A stretch of DNA of 64,000 nucleotides from Pseudomonadota bacterium (GTDB lineage Bacteria; Desulfobacterota; Binatia; Binatales; Binataceae): positions 1 to 64,000 of the forward strand of contig JAJPHZ010000035.1 of the NCBI GenBank assembly GCA_021325025.1, read 5' to 3'. Below, piece by piece: positions 33,763 through 41,939 of this stretch (position 1 is its first letter; every line of letters begins with the position of its first letter). The notes beneath the pieces were generated by a model that searched no databases, was not told where the DNA came from, and worked only from the letters and a program-made list of their open reading frames with translations. Position numbers and translations under genes: made by a program.

Positions 33763-34251
33763 ATGCGTAACTTGGCGCTCGTAGCCTTGCTCGTTACAGC
33801 GCTGGCTTGGCCGCTGGCGTCGTTTGCTCAACAGCAAAACCAGAATGCCAACGGCTGGCAACTGCACGATCCCAATGAGTACCGGCAGGAAGACTCTCAT
33901 CCGGTGCGCGCGATTGGCTCGCTGTTGAGCCCGATTGGATGGGCACTGGAGTGGGGAATTGCGCGTCCGTGGCATTATGTCGCGACGCAGACCTTCCTGG
34001 CCCCGGTGCTCAACGGTGGCCAGGAAGAGGACTCGTGGAGCGAGTACTACGGCACGCCCGGACCAGTGGCGGAAGTCCCTATTCCGCAGCAGCCGATCAG
34101 AGAGCCTGCGGCGGGCGCTCAGGCGCCATTTCGCGAACAGGACATCGCGCCCAAGCCCCTGCCGCCGCCTGCCGGCAGCAGCGCCACGACCTCCAGCCAC
34201 CTTGGAGCGCCGCCCTATCCGGGAACCCAGAGCCAGCCCGAACTGCACTGA
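33763..34251 (+). CDS. Secreted hypothetical protein
   Basis: 162 aa. A signal peptide (residues 1-22, ending SFA) is followed by a Gln/Asn-rich start, then a compact conserved-looking core (HPVRAIGSLLSPIGWALEWGIARPWHYVATQ) that may be an amphipathic or membrane-associating helix. A long Pro/Ala-rich tail follows. I recognise no family. TTAGAGGC gives a modest ribosome site. It is divergent from the propeller gene and upstream of the PAP2 gene by 246 bp. Confidence 0.65.
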   Translation: MRNLALVALLVTALAWPLASFAQQQNQNANGWQLHDPNEYRQEDSHPVRAIGSLLSPIGWALEWGIARPWHYVATQTFLAPVLNGGQEEDSWSEYYGTPGPVAEVPIPQQPIREPAAGAQAPFREQDIAPKPLPPPAGSSATTSSHLGAPPYPGTQSQPELH

Positions 34252-34497
34252 ACTGAAGAAGACGACAGCGAAATAGGCATCCCATCGGGCGTCCCTGCCA
34301 GCCGTTGATGAACTAAGGGCAAAATCATCGACGGGACGCACGCCTGCCCTTCTCGATTCCCGCACCGCTCCGCAGTTGCTCGTCGCGAGCCAAGGCTCAA
34401 ACTCCATGCGTCTGAACCATAAGCTTGTCCATCAACAGGCTTTGGTCTAGATAATACGGGGCTGCGCCTTATAACTTCGGAGTGCGGGCGGTGAGTG

Positions 34498-35331
34498 ATG
34501 AATACAACAATTCGTGGGGCCGTTTGCGCGGCGATGACGATGGCGATGCTCGCGATGTCGATACCGGTCCATGCGGGAGCGGACGCCTTCGGTGAACTCG
34601 GCTCGGATTTCAAATACACGCTGAACAACGGGACCGAAGACGCCCAGGACATCCTCACCGCGCCCTTCCATTTCAACCTCGAGATGCTGGCACGGCCCAA
34701 GGTGTATTTCACCCTGTTAGGCGCCGGCGCGGCGCTGGGCGGCGCCTTCGCGCTCGACAGCACGCTGCGCGCGCAGATTCGCTCGATGCCCAACAGCGCC
34801 GCCACGGCCCTGGAAGACGCGGGTACCTACTCGTTGTCGGCCGCCGCAGGCCTGATCTACCTCTCAGGGCTGATCAACCACGATGATCGGGCGCGTCATG
34901 ACATGATTACCACCGGCGAGGGTGTAGCGGTCGCCACTACAATCGCGGTGGCGTTGAAATATAGCTTCGGGCGCGATCGGCCCAATACCGGAGCAGGCGT
35001 GGCGGGATGGTTCAAGGGCGGCCAGTCCTTTATCTCGGGCGAGGCGACCCCGGTCTTCGCGCTGGCCGCCGGCATCAGCCAGCATTACGACTATACCTGG
35101 TACGTGGCGCTGCCCGCCTATTCGGCAGCGGTGGGAGTCGGGTTGGGCCGCATGGGCCACAACGCCCATTGGTTCTCGGATATCGTGGGTGCGGGTCTGG
35201 TCGGCGTCGGTACTACCGAACTGTTCTACTACCTGCACAAACAACACGAGGAGCATCCCTCGCATTACTGGATCTTTCCGGCCGTCTCGGATAGCGGGGG
35301 CGCCGGCGTTGGGGTCGGCTACGATTGGTAG
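34498..35331 (+). CDS. PAP2-family phosphatase with altered second motif
   Basis: 277 aa. A signal or first helix (residues 1-26) precedes a PAP2 acid-phosphatase/lipid-phosphatase domain. Motif 1 is KYSFGRDRPN (Lys154, Arg160). Motif 3 is RMGHNAHWFSD (Arg218, His224, Asp228), with the nucleophilic His. Motif 2, normally PSGH, reads ISGEAT with Glu182 where the general-acid His should be. It may therefore be weak, use another acid, or be non-catalytic. GTG 34495 directly precedes the chosen ATG. It ends 6 bp from the convergent acyl-CoA dehydrogenase. Confidence 0.82.
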   Translation: MNTTIRGAVCAAMTMAMLAMSIPVHAGADAFGELGSDFKYTLNNGTEDAQDILTAPFHFNLEMLARPKVYFTLLGAGAALGGAFALDSTLRAQIRSMPNSAATALEDAGTYSLSAAAGLIYLSGLINHDDRARHDMITTGEGVAVATTIAVALKYSFGRDRPNTGAGVAGWFKGGQSFISGEATPVFALAAGISQHYDYTWYVALPAYSAAVGVGLGRMGHNAHWFSDIVGAGLVGVGTTELFYYLHKQHEEHPSHYWIFPAVSDSGGAGVGVGYDW

Positions 35332-35337
35332 CCCTGC

Positions 35338-36492
35338 TCAGTAGGGCCGTGCGGCCGCGCCCAGCAGATGGCGCGCCACGACCAGCTTCATGATCTGCGC
35401 GGTACCGTCGCCGATTTCCAGGCCGATTACGTCGCGCATGCGCTGCTGATGGGGCAGGTCGCGGCTGAAGCCCAGATGGCCGTGCAGCAGTAGGCATTGA
35501 TGCAGCACTTCGACGGCCAACTCCGGTCCCAGCCATTTGCATCCGGCAGCTTCCGCCGTATGCGGCAGGCCGCGGTCCTTGCGCCATAGCGACTCGTAAC
35601 ACAGCAGGCGCGCCGCGCGCAGCCGCACCGACGCCTCGGCCAGCGGAAAGGAGACGCCCTCGAAGCGGGCCAGGCTGCCGCCGAAGGCCTGCCGCTGGGT
35701 GACATACTGGCAGGTTTCCTCCACGCTCTGCTCGGCCGCCCCGATGCACATCAGCGCGATCAGCGCGCGGCTGAAATCGAATCCCTTCATGACTTCGATG
35801 AAGCCCGCGCCCTCGGGTCCGATCCGATTGGCCGCCGGCACTCGCACGGCGTCGAAAAAGAGCTGCCCCCGACCCACTGCGCGCGTGCCCAGATCCAAAA
35901 AGCGCGAGCGGCTGACGCCCGGCGAATGGAGGTCGACGTAAAATGCGCTGACCCCGCGCGCCCCCGCCTCAGGCGTGCCAGTGCGGGCCATCACCACCGC
36001 GCAATCGGCGTAAGAGGCGAAGGAGATAGAGCTCTTTTCGCCGTTGAGGATATATTCGTCGCCCTCGCGGCGGGCGCTTACGGTGACGTGCGCGGCGTCC
36101 GAACCTCGTCCCGGCTCGGTGACCGCCAGCGCAGGCAGGACGCGTCCGGCGCAGATATCGGGCAGAAACGCCGCGCGCTGGCGTTCGTCGCCGTGCTCGG
36201 CCACAATCACCCCGACCAGTGCCGAGAGCATCATCACGTAGGCGGCGTTGAAGTCGCCGCGTGCGATTTCCTCATGGGCAATGCCCAGGGAGACGTGATC
36301 GAGGTCCTGCCCGCCGAAGGCCTGCCCCACCGTGGGCGCGAGCAGGCCCATCCGGCCCAGTTGCAGGATCAGTTCGCGCGGCAAATCGGCGTCAGCGTCG
36401 CGTGCGGCGTAAGCCGGCGCCAACTCGCGCCGGGCGAACTCAGCCAGGGTCGATTGCAGCATCTGCTGGTCGGAATTGAGGGCGAAATCCAT
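35338..36492 (-). CDS. Acyl-CoA dehydrogenase
   Basis: 384 aa flavoenzyme that makes enoyl-CoA from acyl-CoA and passes electrons to ETF. The N-terminal helical domain (MDFALNSDQQMLQ) and LAVTEPGRGSDAAHV for the FAD/substrate region are followed by NGEKSSISFASYADCAVVMART in the beta domain. HGHLGFSRDLPHQQRMRDVIGLEIGDGTAQI closes the C-terminal domain. AAAGGA lies 8 nt before the ATG. Substrate chain unknown. The gene stands alone, although hydratases and a ligase occur 6-10 kb away. Confidence 0.92.
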   Translation of the reverse strand: MDFALNSDQQMLQSTLAEFARRELAPAYAARDADADLPRELILQLGRMGLLAPTVGQAFGGQDLDHVSLGIAHEEIARGDFNAAYVMMLSALVGVIVAEHGDERQRAAFLPDICAGRVLPALAVTEPGRGSDAAHVTVSARREGDEYILNGEKSSISFASYADCAVVMARTGTPEAGARGVSAFYVDLHSPGVSRSRFLDLGTRAVGRGQLFFDAVRVPAANRIGPEGAGFIEVMKGFDFSRALIALMCIGAAEQSVEETCQYVTQRQAFGGSLARFEGVSFPLAEASVRLRAARLLCYESLWRKDRGLPHTAEAAGCKWLGPELAVEVLHQCLLLHGHLGFSRDLPHQQRMRDVIGLEIGDGTAQIMKLVVARHLLGAAARPY

Positions 36493-36579
36493 CGCAACGT
36501 CCTTTCCACAGGCCGATCGGTTCAGGCTACGGCCTCGGTTATCATCCTACCCGCAAGCGCTTCGTCATACCCCAGCGAG

Positions 36580-36608
36580 TTGAATGTGGTGAAGCCGGGC
36601 TGTATAAG
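36580..36608 (+). promoter_or_regulatory. Sigma70-type promoter candidate for the Rieske gene
   Basis: TTGAAT (36580-36585), a 17-bp spacer and TATAAG (36603-36608) resemble the consensus in 9 of 12 positions. Transcription would begin near 36615 and leave a leader of about 145 nt before the Rieske ATG. Confidence 0.5.
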
Positions 36609-36758
36609 AATGGTTGGAAACGGCAGGATCGCGAGATTCGATTCAGCTAATATCTCCTGGGTCCATTCAGCGCCGCCGACGGAGGACGTCGCGCGTGGGC
36701 GTGAGCCGCGGGGGGCGGGAGCGTAATGATCGAAGGTATCGGAGGTCGCAGCAGGTAA

Positions 36759-37370
36759 ATGGCAGCGGCAGCACCCAAAGGAAAAGCTCCGCTTGACGAG
36801 GCCGAGCTCAAGCGATGGCGCAACGAGGAGCAGGCCAAGGAACGCTCCAAGCGCGAGCGGGAAAAGGCTGAACTGGGCTCATTATGGAGCCGGCGTGATT
36901 TTCTGGGCCGCTTGGGATGGGGCGGATTTGGCGCATTTTCGCTGATCGGACTGCTGGCCGCGGTGCGTTCGGCCTTCCCGCGCGTCCTGTTTCTGCCTCC
37001 CTCCAAGTTCAAGGCCGGTTATCCCGGCGACTACGTCATCGGTGAAGTCAGCGAGAAGTACAAGCAGGCCTACCGGACCTGGATTATCCATACCAAGGCA
37101 GGCTTTTACGCGATTTTCGCCAAGTGTACGCATCTGGGGTGTACGCCGCGATGGCTCGCCACGGAGCAGAAGTTCAAATGCCCCTGCCACGGCTCAGGTT
37201 ACTACATCAGCGGGCTTAACTTCGAAGGTCCGGCCCCCCGTCCGATGGATCGCTTCAAGATCTACATCGCGGAGGACGGCCAATTGGAGGTCGACAAGTC
37301 GGTGGTTTACCGGATGGAGCCCGGCATCGACCCCAACGAGCAGCATCCGGAGAGCATCCTTAAGGTTTGA
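36759..37370 (+). CDS. Rieske [2Fe-2S] protein, Tat-exported
   Basis: 203 aa. A charged N-terminal helix (residues 14-40) precedes the Tat-type motif [10 protein letters not shown] and a hydrophobic anchor (about 54-70), as in cytochrome bc1/b6f Rieske subunits. The cluster ligands are Cys123/His125 in CTHLGC and Cys141/His144 in CPCHGS; Cys128 and Cys143 can form the usual disulfide. It should transfer electrons from quinol to a c-type cytochrome. No cytochrome b or c gene lies beside it. GGAGG precedes the ATG at a long spacing (13 nt). Confidence 0.9.
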   Translation: MAAAAPKGKAPLDEAELKRWRNEEQAKERSKREREKAELGSLWSRRDFLGRLGWGGFGAFSLIGLLAAVRSAFPRVLFLPPSKFKAGYPGDYVIGEVSEKYKQAYRTWIIHTKAGFYAIFAKCTHLGCTPRWLATEQKFKCPCHGSGYYISGLNFEGPAPRPMDRFKIYIAEDGQLEVDKSVVYRMEPGIDPNEQHPESILKV

Positions 37371-37464
37371 CGCCGATGGGCGTCGCATCCGGGGCACGGT
37401 TGAAATCGGCCGTGCCCCTTTCTATTTTCCTGACGTCACAAAAAATTTCGCTGGACGTGTTGAG

Positions 37465-38268
37465 ATGCCAATCGTCAAAGCCGGCGCGATCAATCTAAGC
37501 TACGACATCTTCGGCGCGGGAGAACCGCTACTGCTGATCATGGGCTTCGGCGCACCAGGAATCGCGTGGATGCCGGTGCTGCCGATGCTGTCGGGGTTCC
37601 GCTGCATTTACTTCGACAACCGCGGCACCGGCAATTCCGACAAGCCGGCGGGACCGTATACGATTCCCGACATGGCCGAGGACGCCGCCAATCTGCTCGA
37701 TGCGGTGGGCATCGAGTCGGCACTGGTGTACGGCATTTCGATGGGTGGGATGATTGCGCAGGAACTGGCCCTGCGCCATCCGGACAAGGTGCGCAAAGTC
37801 GTGCTCGGATGCACGACCACTGGTGGACCTGAGGCGATACCGCCCGAGGAAGAGACCATCGGCGCGCTGCTCAACGCGATGAAGCTGATGTCAACCGACC
37901 CCGAACGCGCCATCGACATCATGCTGCCGGTGGTGCATCCGCCTGACTTCGTCGCGGCCCATCCGGAGGTCAAGCAGATGGCGCTGATGGGCGCCGCGAT
38001 GATGCCGCCGACGCCACCCCAGGTAATCGAAAGCACGCTGCAGGGAATCAGTCAGTTCAACAGCTACGACCGTCTGCCACAGCTCAAATGCCCGGTGCTG
38101 ATCGTGCATGGCGAGCGCGACATCCTGATCAAGCCGGCCAACGCCCAACTGCTTAAAAGCCGCCTGCCGCACGCCGAGGTCTTCATGATCCCCAACGCCG
38201 GCCACAACTTCTTCGCCGAAAACCCGATGGGGGTTCATCAGCGCATCGTCGAGTTTCTCAAGAGCTGA
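37465..38268 (+). CDS. Alpha/beta hydrolase
   Basis: 267 aa alpha/beta-hydrolase fold protein. The oxyanion strand LLLIMGFGAPG precedes FDNRGTGNSDKP. The nucleophile elbow is YGISMGGMIAQE (Ser at GxSxG), HGERDILIK supplies the acid Asp and NAGHNFF the catalytic His. These features fit esterases, lactonases or C-C hydrolases without choosing among them. The frame is open to 37042, but that part overlaps the Rieske gene in another frame; ATG 37465 starts the domain. Confidence 0.88.
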   Translation: MPIVKAGAINLSYDIFGAGEPLLLIMGFGAPGIAWMPVLPMLSGFRCIYFDNRGTGNSDKPAGPYTIPDMAEDAANLLDAVGIESALVYGISMGGMIAQELALRHPDKVRKVVLGCTTTGGPEAIPPEEETIGALLNAMKLMSTDPERAIDIMLPVVHPPDFVAAHPEVKQMALMGAAMMPPTPPQVIESTLQGISQFNSYDRLPQLKCPVLIVHGERDILIKPANAQLLKSRLPHAEVFMIPNAGHNFFAENPMGVHQRIVEFLKS

Positions 38269-38336
38269 GGCGAATCACAGAAAGAAGAACCAGCGCACCG
38301 GAGCGGGCACCGATGGTCTGACGGAGGCTTCCGACT

Positions 38337-38816
38337 TCAGTCCGCCTCCAGCAGTACGGCGGCGAGCGCCATCATGCCCTCGGCGCGGCCAAATGCGCCC
38401 AAGCCTTCGGGGCTTGATGCTTTGACGTTGACCGATTGCGGGTCCGCCGCGACTGCCGCGGCGAGGTTGGCACGCATCTGGCCGAGGAAGGCTGACAGGC
38501 GCGGGCGCTGCGCGATGATGGTCACGTCGGCGTTGACCAATCGAAAGCCGCGCGACGCGGCCAGTCGCCAGACCTGGCGCAGCAGTTCGATGCTGTTGGC
38601 ATCCTTGTATTCGGGATCCTGATCGGAGAAATGCCGGCCGAGGTCGCCCTCGCCCAGCGCGCCCAGGATCGCATTGGCCAGTGCGTGGGTGGCGACGTCG
38701 GCATCGGAATGGCCGCGCAAACCGCGCTCGTGCGGCACCTCGACGCCGCCCAGGATCAGCCGGCGCCCCGGCTCCAGCGGATGCGCGTCAAATCCCTGGC
38801 CGATTCTCAGTTTCAC
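38337..38816 (-). CDS. ispF: 2-C-methyl-D-erythritol 2,4-cyclodiphosphate synthase IspF
   Basis: 159 aa. It converts CDP-ME2P to MEcPP in the non-mevalonate isoprenoid route. The zinc and active-site motifs GQGFDAHPLEPG (Asp9, His11 by my count) and LRGHSDADVATHAL are at the N-terminus, and SSPEGLGAFGRAEGMMA closes the chain. Length is typical. No ispD lies next to it. Products may supply the polyprenyl synthase at 52013. Confidence 0.95.
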   Translation of the reverse strand: MKLRIGQGFDAHPLEPGRRLILGGVEVPHERGLRGHSDADVATHALANAILGALGEGDLGRHFSDQDPEYKDANSIELLRQVWRLAASRGFRLVNADVTIIAQRPRLSAFLGQMRANLAAAVAADPQSVNVKASSPEGLGAFGRAEGMMALAAVLLEAD

Positions 38817-38919
38817 AGACCGTTATCCTCCGCCTGTGCTGTCACAGGGGCTCTGACTCAAAGTTTGGTGGCGATGACGCGCGAAGATTTTTGGCCGCGC
38901 CACCGCTGAAAAATAAGCT

Positions 38920-38943
38920 GGCGCGAGCAGCGGCGCTCGCGCC
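38920..38943. repeat. GC-rich hairpin with cgctcgcgc core
   Basis: A 9-bp perfect stem (ggcgcgagc/gctcgcgcc) with a 6-nt loop lies in the divergent gap between ispF and the small membrane protein gene. Its core recurs in hairpins near 8147-8166 and 30101-30119. The remaining gap (38817-39094) holds no other gene. Confidence 0.4.
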
Positions 38944-39094
38944 TCGATGGCGGGCAGAGACGCCCGCTCGCTATTCAGTTTGCACGCGCCACCGCAACTA
39001 TTTCGCCCGCTTTCATCAACCCAAATCCCCGCGGGCGGCGGATTTGACAACCGGGGCCGAACCATCCACGATTTAAGGACGGAGGCCGAATCTT

Positions 39095-39376
39095 TTGCCG
39101 GCAATTCTCAAGAATCCCAAGTTCATCGCGGGTGCGATTATCACCGCCTGGGTGATTTACGTCATCACCGCCAACTTCCAACTCGATCCGATCAAGATTC
39201 GGCTGCTGCCGTTTATCGCAACGCTCCAATTCAAGGTCTCCGCCGTGATTATCGCGGCCGCCTTCTTCGGCTCGGCGGTCACGCTGGTCGTCCAGCATCA
39301 ATGGAAGCGATGGAACTCCTCGAAACCGACTTCGACCTCCGCGGCCGGCGGCGAGAGCAGCAAGACCGTGGCCTGA
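39095..39376 (+). CDS. Small LapA-like membrane protein
   Basis: 93 aa. Two hydrophobic helices (about residues 10-27 and 45-66) are separated by DPIKIRLLPFIATLQFKVS, a layout like the DUF1049/LapA small inner-membrane proteins, and the C-terminal QHQWKRW begins a soluble Ser/Thr-rich tail. It starts at TTG 39095 with GGAGG about 10 nt upstream. Its last 79 bp overlap the 3' end of moeA on the other strand. Assignment to LapA is tentative. Confidence 0.6.
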   Translation: MPAILKNPKFIAGAIITAWVIYVITANFQLDPIKIRLLPFIATLQFKVSAVIIAAAFFGSAVTLVVQHQWKRWNSSKPTSTSAAGGESSKTVA

Positions 39377-40554
39377 AAGCCCGCCTTGAGCAGATTTTCG
39401 CGTGCCGGGCCGATCAACAATCCGTCGGCGCGGGACAAGGCGCTTAAAATGTTGGAGCCCTGGCTGCCGGCCGGCAAGGCGTAAAATTCTTCTCCGCGAC
39501 GTTCCAGCTTGACGCGCACGAATTCGGTCAGGTTGTTGGCAATTTTCATGTCGGCGGCGCATCGCGCGGTGACCCGCGGCAAGCCCAGCAGGGTATGGCC
39601 GCCCATCTTGAGCAGCGCCGGGCGCGCATAGAGGTAAAAGCACACCAGCGTCGAGACCGGATTGCCGGGTAGTCCGAACACCGGACGCTTTTCAATCAGG
39701 CCGTACTTCAGCGGACGGCCCGGCTTTTGCGCAACGCCGTGAAACAGCGTGCGCATACCCAACTCGTCGAGAATTGCCTTGACATGGTCGAAGTCGCCGG
39801 CCGACACGCCGCCCGTGGACAGCACGGCGTCCAAAGCGGTGGCCTCGGACAGGCGCGCGCGGATCTCCTCGGGAGTGTCGCGCGCGGCCTTCAGAATCAC
39901 CGCTTCGCCGCCGCATTCCTCAACCGCGGCGGCCAGCGCGTAGGCGCTGGAATTGACGATCTGCGCGCCCGCCGGCTGCCGATCGACATCGACCAGTTCG
40001 TCGCCGGTCGCAACGATCGCAACACGCGGGCGGCGGTACACGTCGAGCATCGCATGGTTGAGGGACGCCAGCATGCCGATGTCCGATGGGCTGAGCCGCT
40101 TGCCGCGCGCCATCACCAGTTCCTCGACACGCAAATCTTCGCCGCGCGGGCGCACGAACTCGCCGGGCGCCGCTGCAGCGAGGATTTCAACCATGCCGTT
40201 GCTCGAGCGCGTGCGCTCCACCGGCACGATCGAATCGGCGCCCTGCGGAACCGGTGCGCCGGTCATGATGCGCGCCGCCTCGCCCGGCCCGACCGGCACG
40301 GTGGGCATGCTGCCCGCGGCGATCGTCTCTATGACCTTAAGCCGCCTGGGCGTGCGCTCGCCGGCGCCCGCCACGTCGGCGGCGCGCACCGCGAAGCCGT
40401 CCATCGCGGAGTTATCAAAGCCGGGGATATCGCGGTCGGAGCGAATCTCCTCGGCCAGCACTCTGCCCAAAGCGTTGCGCAGCGGCACGCGTTCCACTCC
40501 CAGCGGAGCGACGCTTTGCAGCACCTGCACCAGAGCCTCATCAACGCTGATCAT
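39298..40554 (-). CDS. moeA: Molybdopterin molybdotransferase MoeA
   Basis: 418 aa. It inserts molybdate into molybdopterin-AMP to complete the molybdenum cofactor. Motifs are DIPGFDNSAMDGFAV, RIMTGAPVPQGADSIVPVE, STGGVSAGDFDHVKAIL and FGLPGNPVSTLVCFYL. The last 18 residues (SPPAAEVEVGFEEFHRFH) extend beyond the normal end and overlap the small membrane-protein gene antisense. GGAG lies 7 nt before the ATG. It follows the E2 gene by 23 bp on the same strand, so it may be read through from the E1/E2 operon. Confidence 0.93.
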   Translation of the reverse strand: MISVDEALVQVLQSVAPLGVERVPLRNALGRVLAEEIRSDRDIPGFDNSAMDGFAVRAADVAGAGERTPRRLKVIETIAAGSMPTVPVGPGEAARIMTGAPVPQGADSIVPVERTRSSNGMVEILAAAAPGEFVRPRGEDLRVEELVMARGKRLSPSDIGMLASLNHAMLDVYRRPRVAIVATGDELVDVDRQPAGAQIVNSSAYALAAAVEECGGEAVILKAARDTPEEIRARLSEATALDAVLSTGGVSAGDFDHVKAILDELGMRTLFHGVAQKPGRPLKYGLIEKRPVFGLPGNPVSTLVCFYLYARPALLKMGGHTLLGLPRVTARCAADMKIANNLTEFVRVKLERRGEEFYALPAGSQGSNILSALSRADGLLIGPARENLLKAGFQATVLLLSPPAAEVEVGFEEFHRFH

Positions 40555-40577
40555 CGATTGTCTCCGCCAACAAATTA

Positions 40578-41930
40578 TCAGAGGGCGAACTCGCCTGCTT
40601 CAAGGATCCGCGCCACGCGGTACAGAAAACGGTTGCCCAGCACGCCGTCGATCACACGATGGTCGTACGACAGTGCCAGGTACATGATGTGGCGTATCGC
40701 AATCACGTCGCTGCCGTCCACCTCGATGACGACCGGCGTCTTCTTGATTTCGCCCATGCGCAGGATTCCGACCTGGGGCTGATTGATGATCGCCAGTCCG
40801 AACAGGTTGCCCTCGCGGCCCGGATTGGAGACCGTGAAACTGCCGCCGGCCAGCTCGTCGGCGGTGATCTGACGCGCGGCGGCCTTGCGCGCCAGCACGT
40901 CAATCTCGCGCGCGATTCCAAGCAGCGATTTCTGGTCGGCGCCCCTGATTACAGGCACCAGCAGGCCCTCTTCGGTATCGACCGCGACGCCGATATTGAT
41001 CTCCTTGCGCACCACCAGCGAATCGCCGGCAACGGAGGCATTCATGCGGGGGAATTCGCGCAGCGCGCGCGCCGTGGCAACGACCACCATCGGCAGAATC
41101 GTCAGGTTGAATCCTTCGCGTTGGCGGAAGGCGTCCTTGTGGGCTTCGCGAAAGCGCACGACGCGCGTCATATCGACTTGGGCCACGGTGCCGACGTGCG
41201 GGGCATGGGTCTTGGAATAGACCATATGCTCGGCGATGATCTTGCGCCGGCGCGAAAACGGCTCGACCACGTCGCCCTGGCGCGGCTCATAGACCGGAGC
41301 GCGAAAAGCACCCGGCGCGATGCGCTCGGCCGGTATCGGCACCACCGGTGCGGGACGCCCGGGCGCGGGTGCGGGTGGCCGTGCAACCGGCGCCGCCGCC
41401 TCGCGCGGGGATTCCAGGTACTTGAGCACATCGCGCTTGGTTACGCGCCCGCCCAGACCGGTGCCGCGAATACGGCTGAGGTCGATTCCGTGCTCGGCCG
41501 CCATCCGCGCCACCAGCGGCGAATAGCGCGGCGCACCAGGCTCCGGCGCAGGCCGCGGCACGGCGCGGCCGTCGCCGCCGGGCGCCGCGGGCGCGACCGC
41601 AGGCCCCGGCGGCGCAGCCGCCTGCGGCGCCCGTTCTTCGACGCCGGGCTGCGCCGCCTCCACCGGAGCGGCAGGAGCGGCGGGCTTGGCCGGGGCGGTT
41701 TCAATCACCGCCAGCAGTGCGCCGATCGGCAGCGTCTCACCCTCCTTGGCGACGATGCGCGCGATCACGCCCGCGGCCGGCGAGGGAATTTCGGTGTCAA
41801 CCTTGTCGGTTGAAATCGCAACCAGTGGCTGGTCCTCGGCAACCTGATCGCCTTCCTTGACCAGCCAACCGGTGATTGTGCCCTCTACGACACTCTCACC
41901 CATCTGCGGCATCACGACCTCGACCGCCAT
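40578..41930 (-). CDS. 2-oxo acid dehydrogenase E2 (dihydrolipoyl acyltransferase)
   Basis: 450 aa. The lipoyl domain (residues 1-80) has STDKVDTEIPS with lipoyl-Lys43. An Ala/Pro-rich linker (about 80-130), a peripheral-subunit-binding domain (YSPLVARMAAEHGIDLSRI) and a catalytic core follow. The core ends in LSYDHRVIDG with His424 and Asp428 of the acyltransferase site. It transfers the acyl group from E1 to CoA. E1 genes lie directly upstream; no E3 is nearby. It could be the pyruvate, branched-chain or acetoin type. Confidence 0.92.
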   Translation of the reverse strand: MAVEVVMPQMGESVVEGTITGWLVKEGDQVAEDQPLVAISTDKVDTEIPSPAAGVIARIVAKEGETLPIGALLAVIETAPAKPAAPAAPVEAAQPGVEERAPQAAAPPGPAVAPAAPGGDGRAVPRPAPEPGAPRYSPLVARMAAEHGIDLSRIRGTGLGGRVTKRDVLKYLESPREAAAPVARPPAPAPGRPAPVVPIPAERIAPGAFRAPVYEPRQGDVVEPFSRRRKIIAEHMVYSKTHAPHVGTVAQVDMTRVVRFREAHKDAFRQREGFNLTILPMVVVATARALREFPRMNASVAGDSLVVRKEINIGVAVDTEEGLLVPVIRGADQKSLLGIAREIDVLARKAAARQITADELAGGSFTVSNPGREGNLFGLAIINQPQVGILRMGEIKKTPVVIEVDGSDVIAIRHIMYLALSYDHRVIDGVLGNRFLYRVARILEAGEFAL

Positions 41931-41939
41931 CGCACGACC

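Noticed and set aside
34441-34460. TAGATAAT as a -10 element for the PAP2 gene
   Set aside because: The nearest -35-like TTGTCC is 19 bp away and weak; the call would rest on one half-site only.
36610-36726. Small 38-codon frame before the Rieske gene
   Set aside because: No ribosome site, no hydrophobic or cysteine pattern and Arg/Gly-rich end; most likely untranslated leader.
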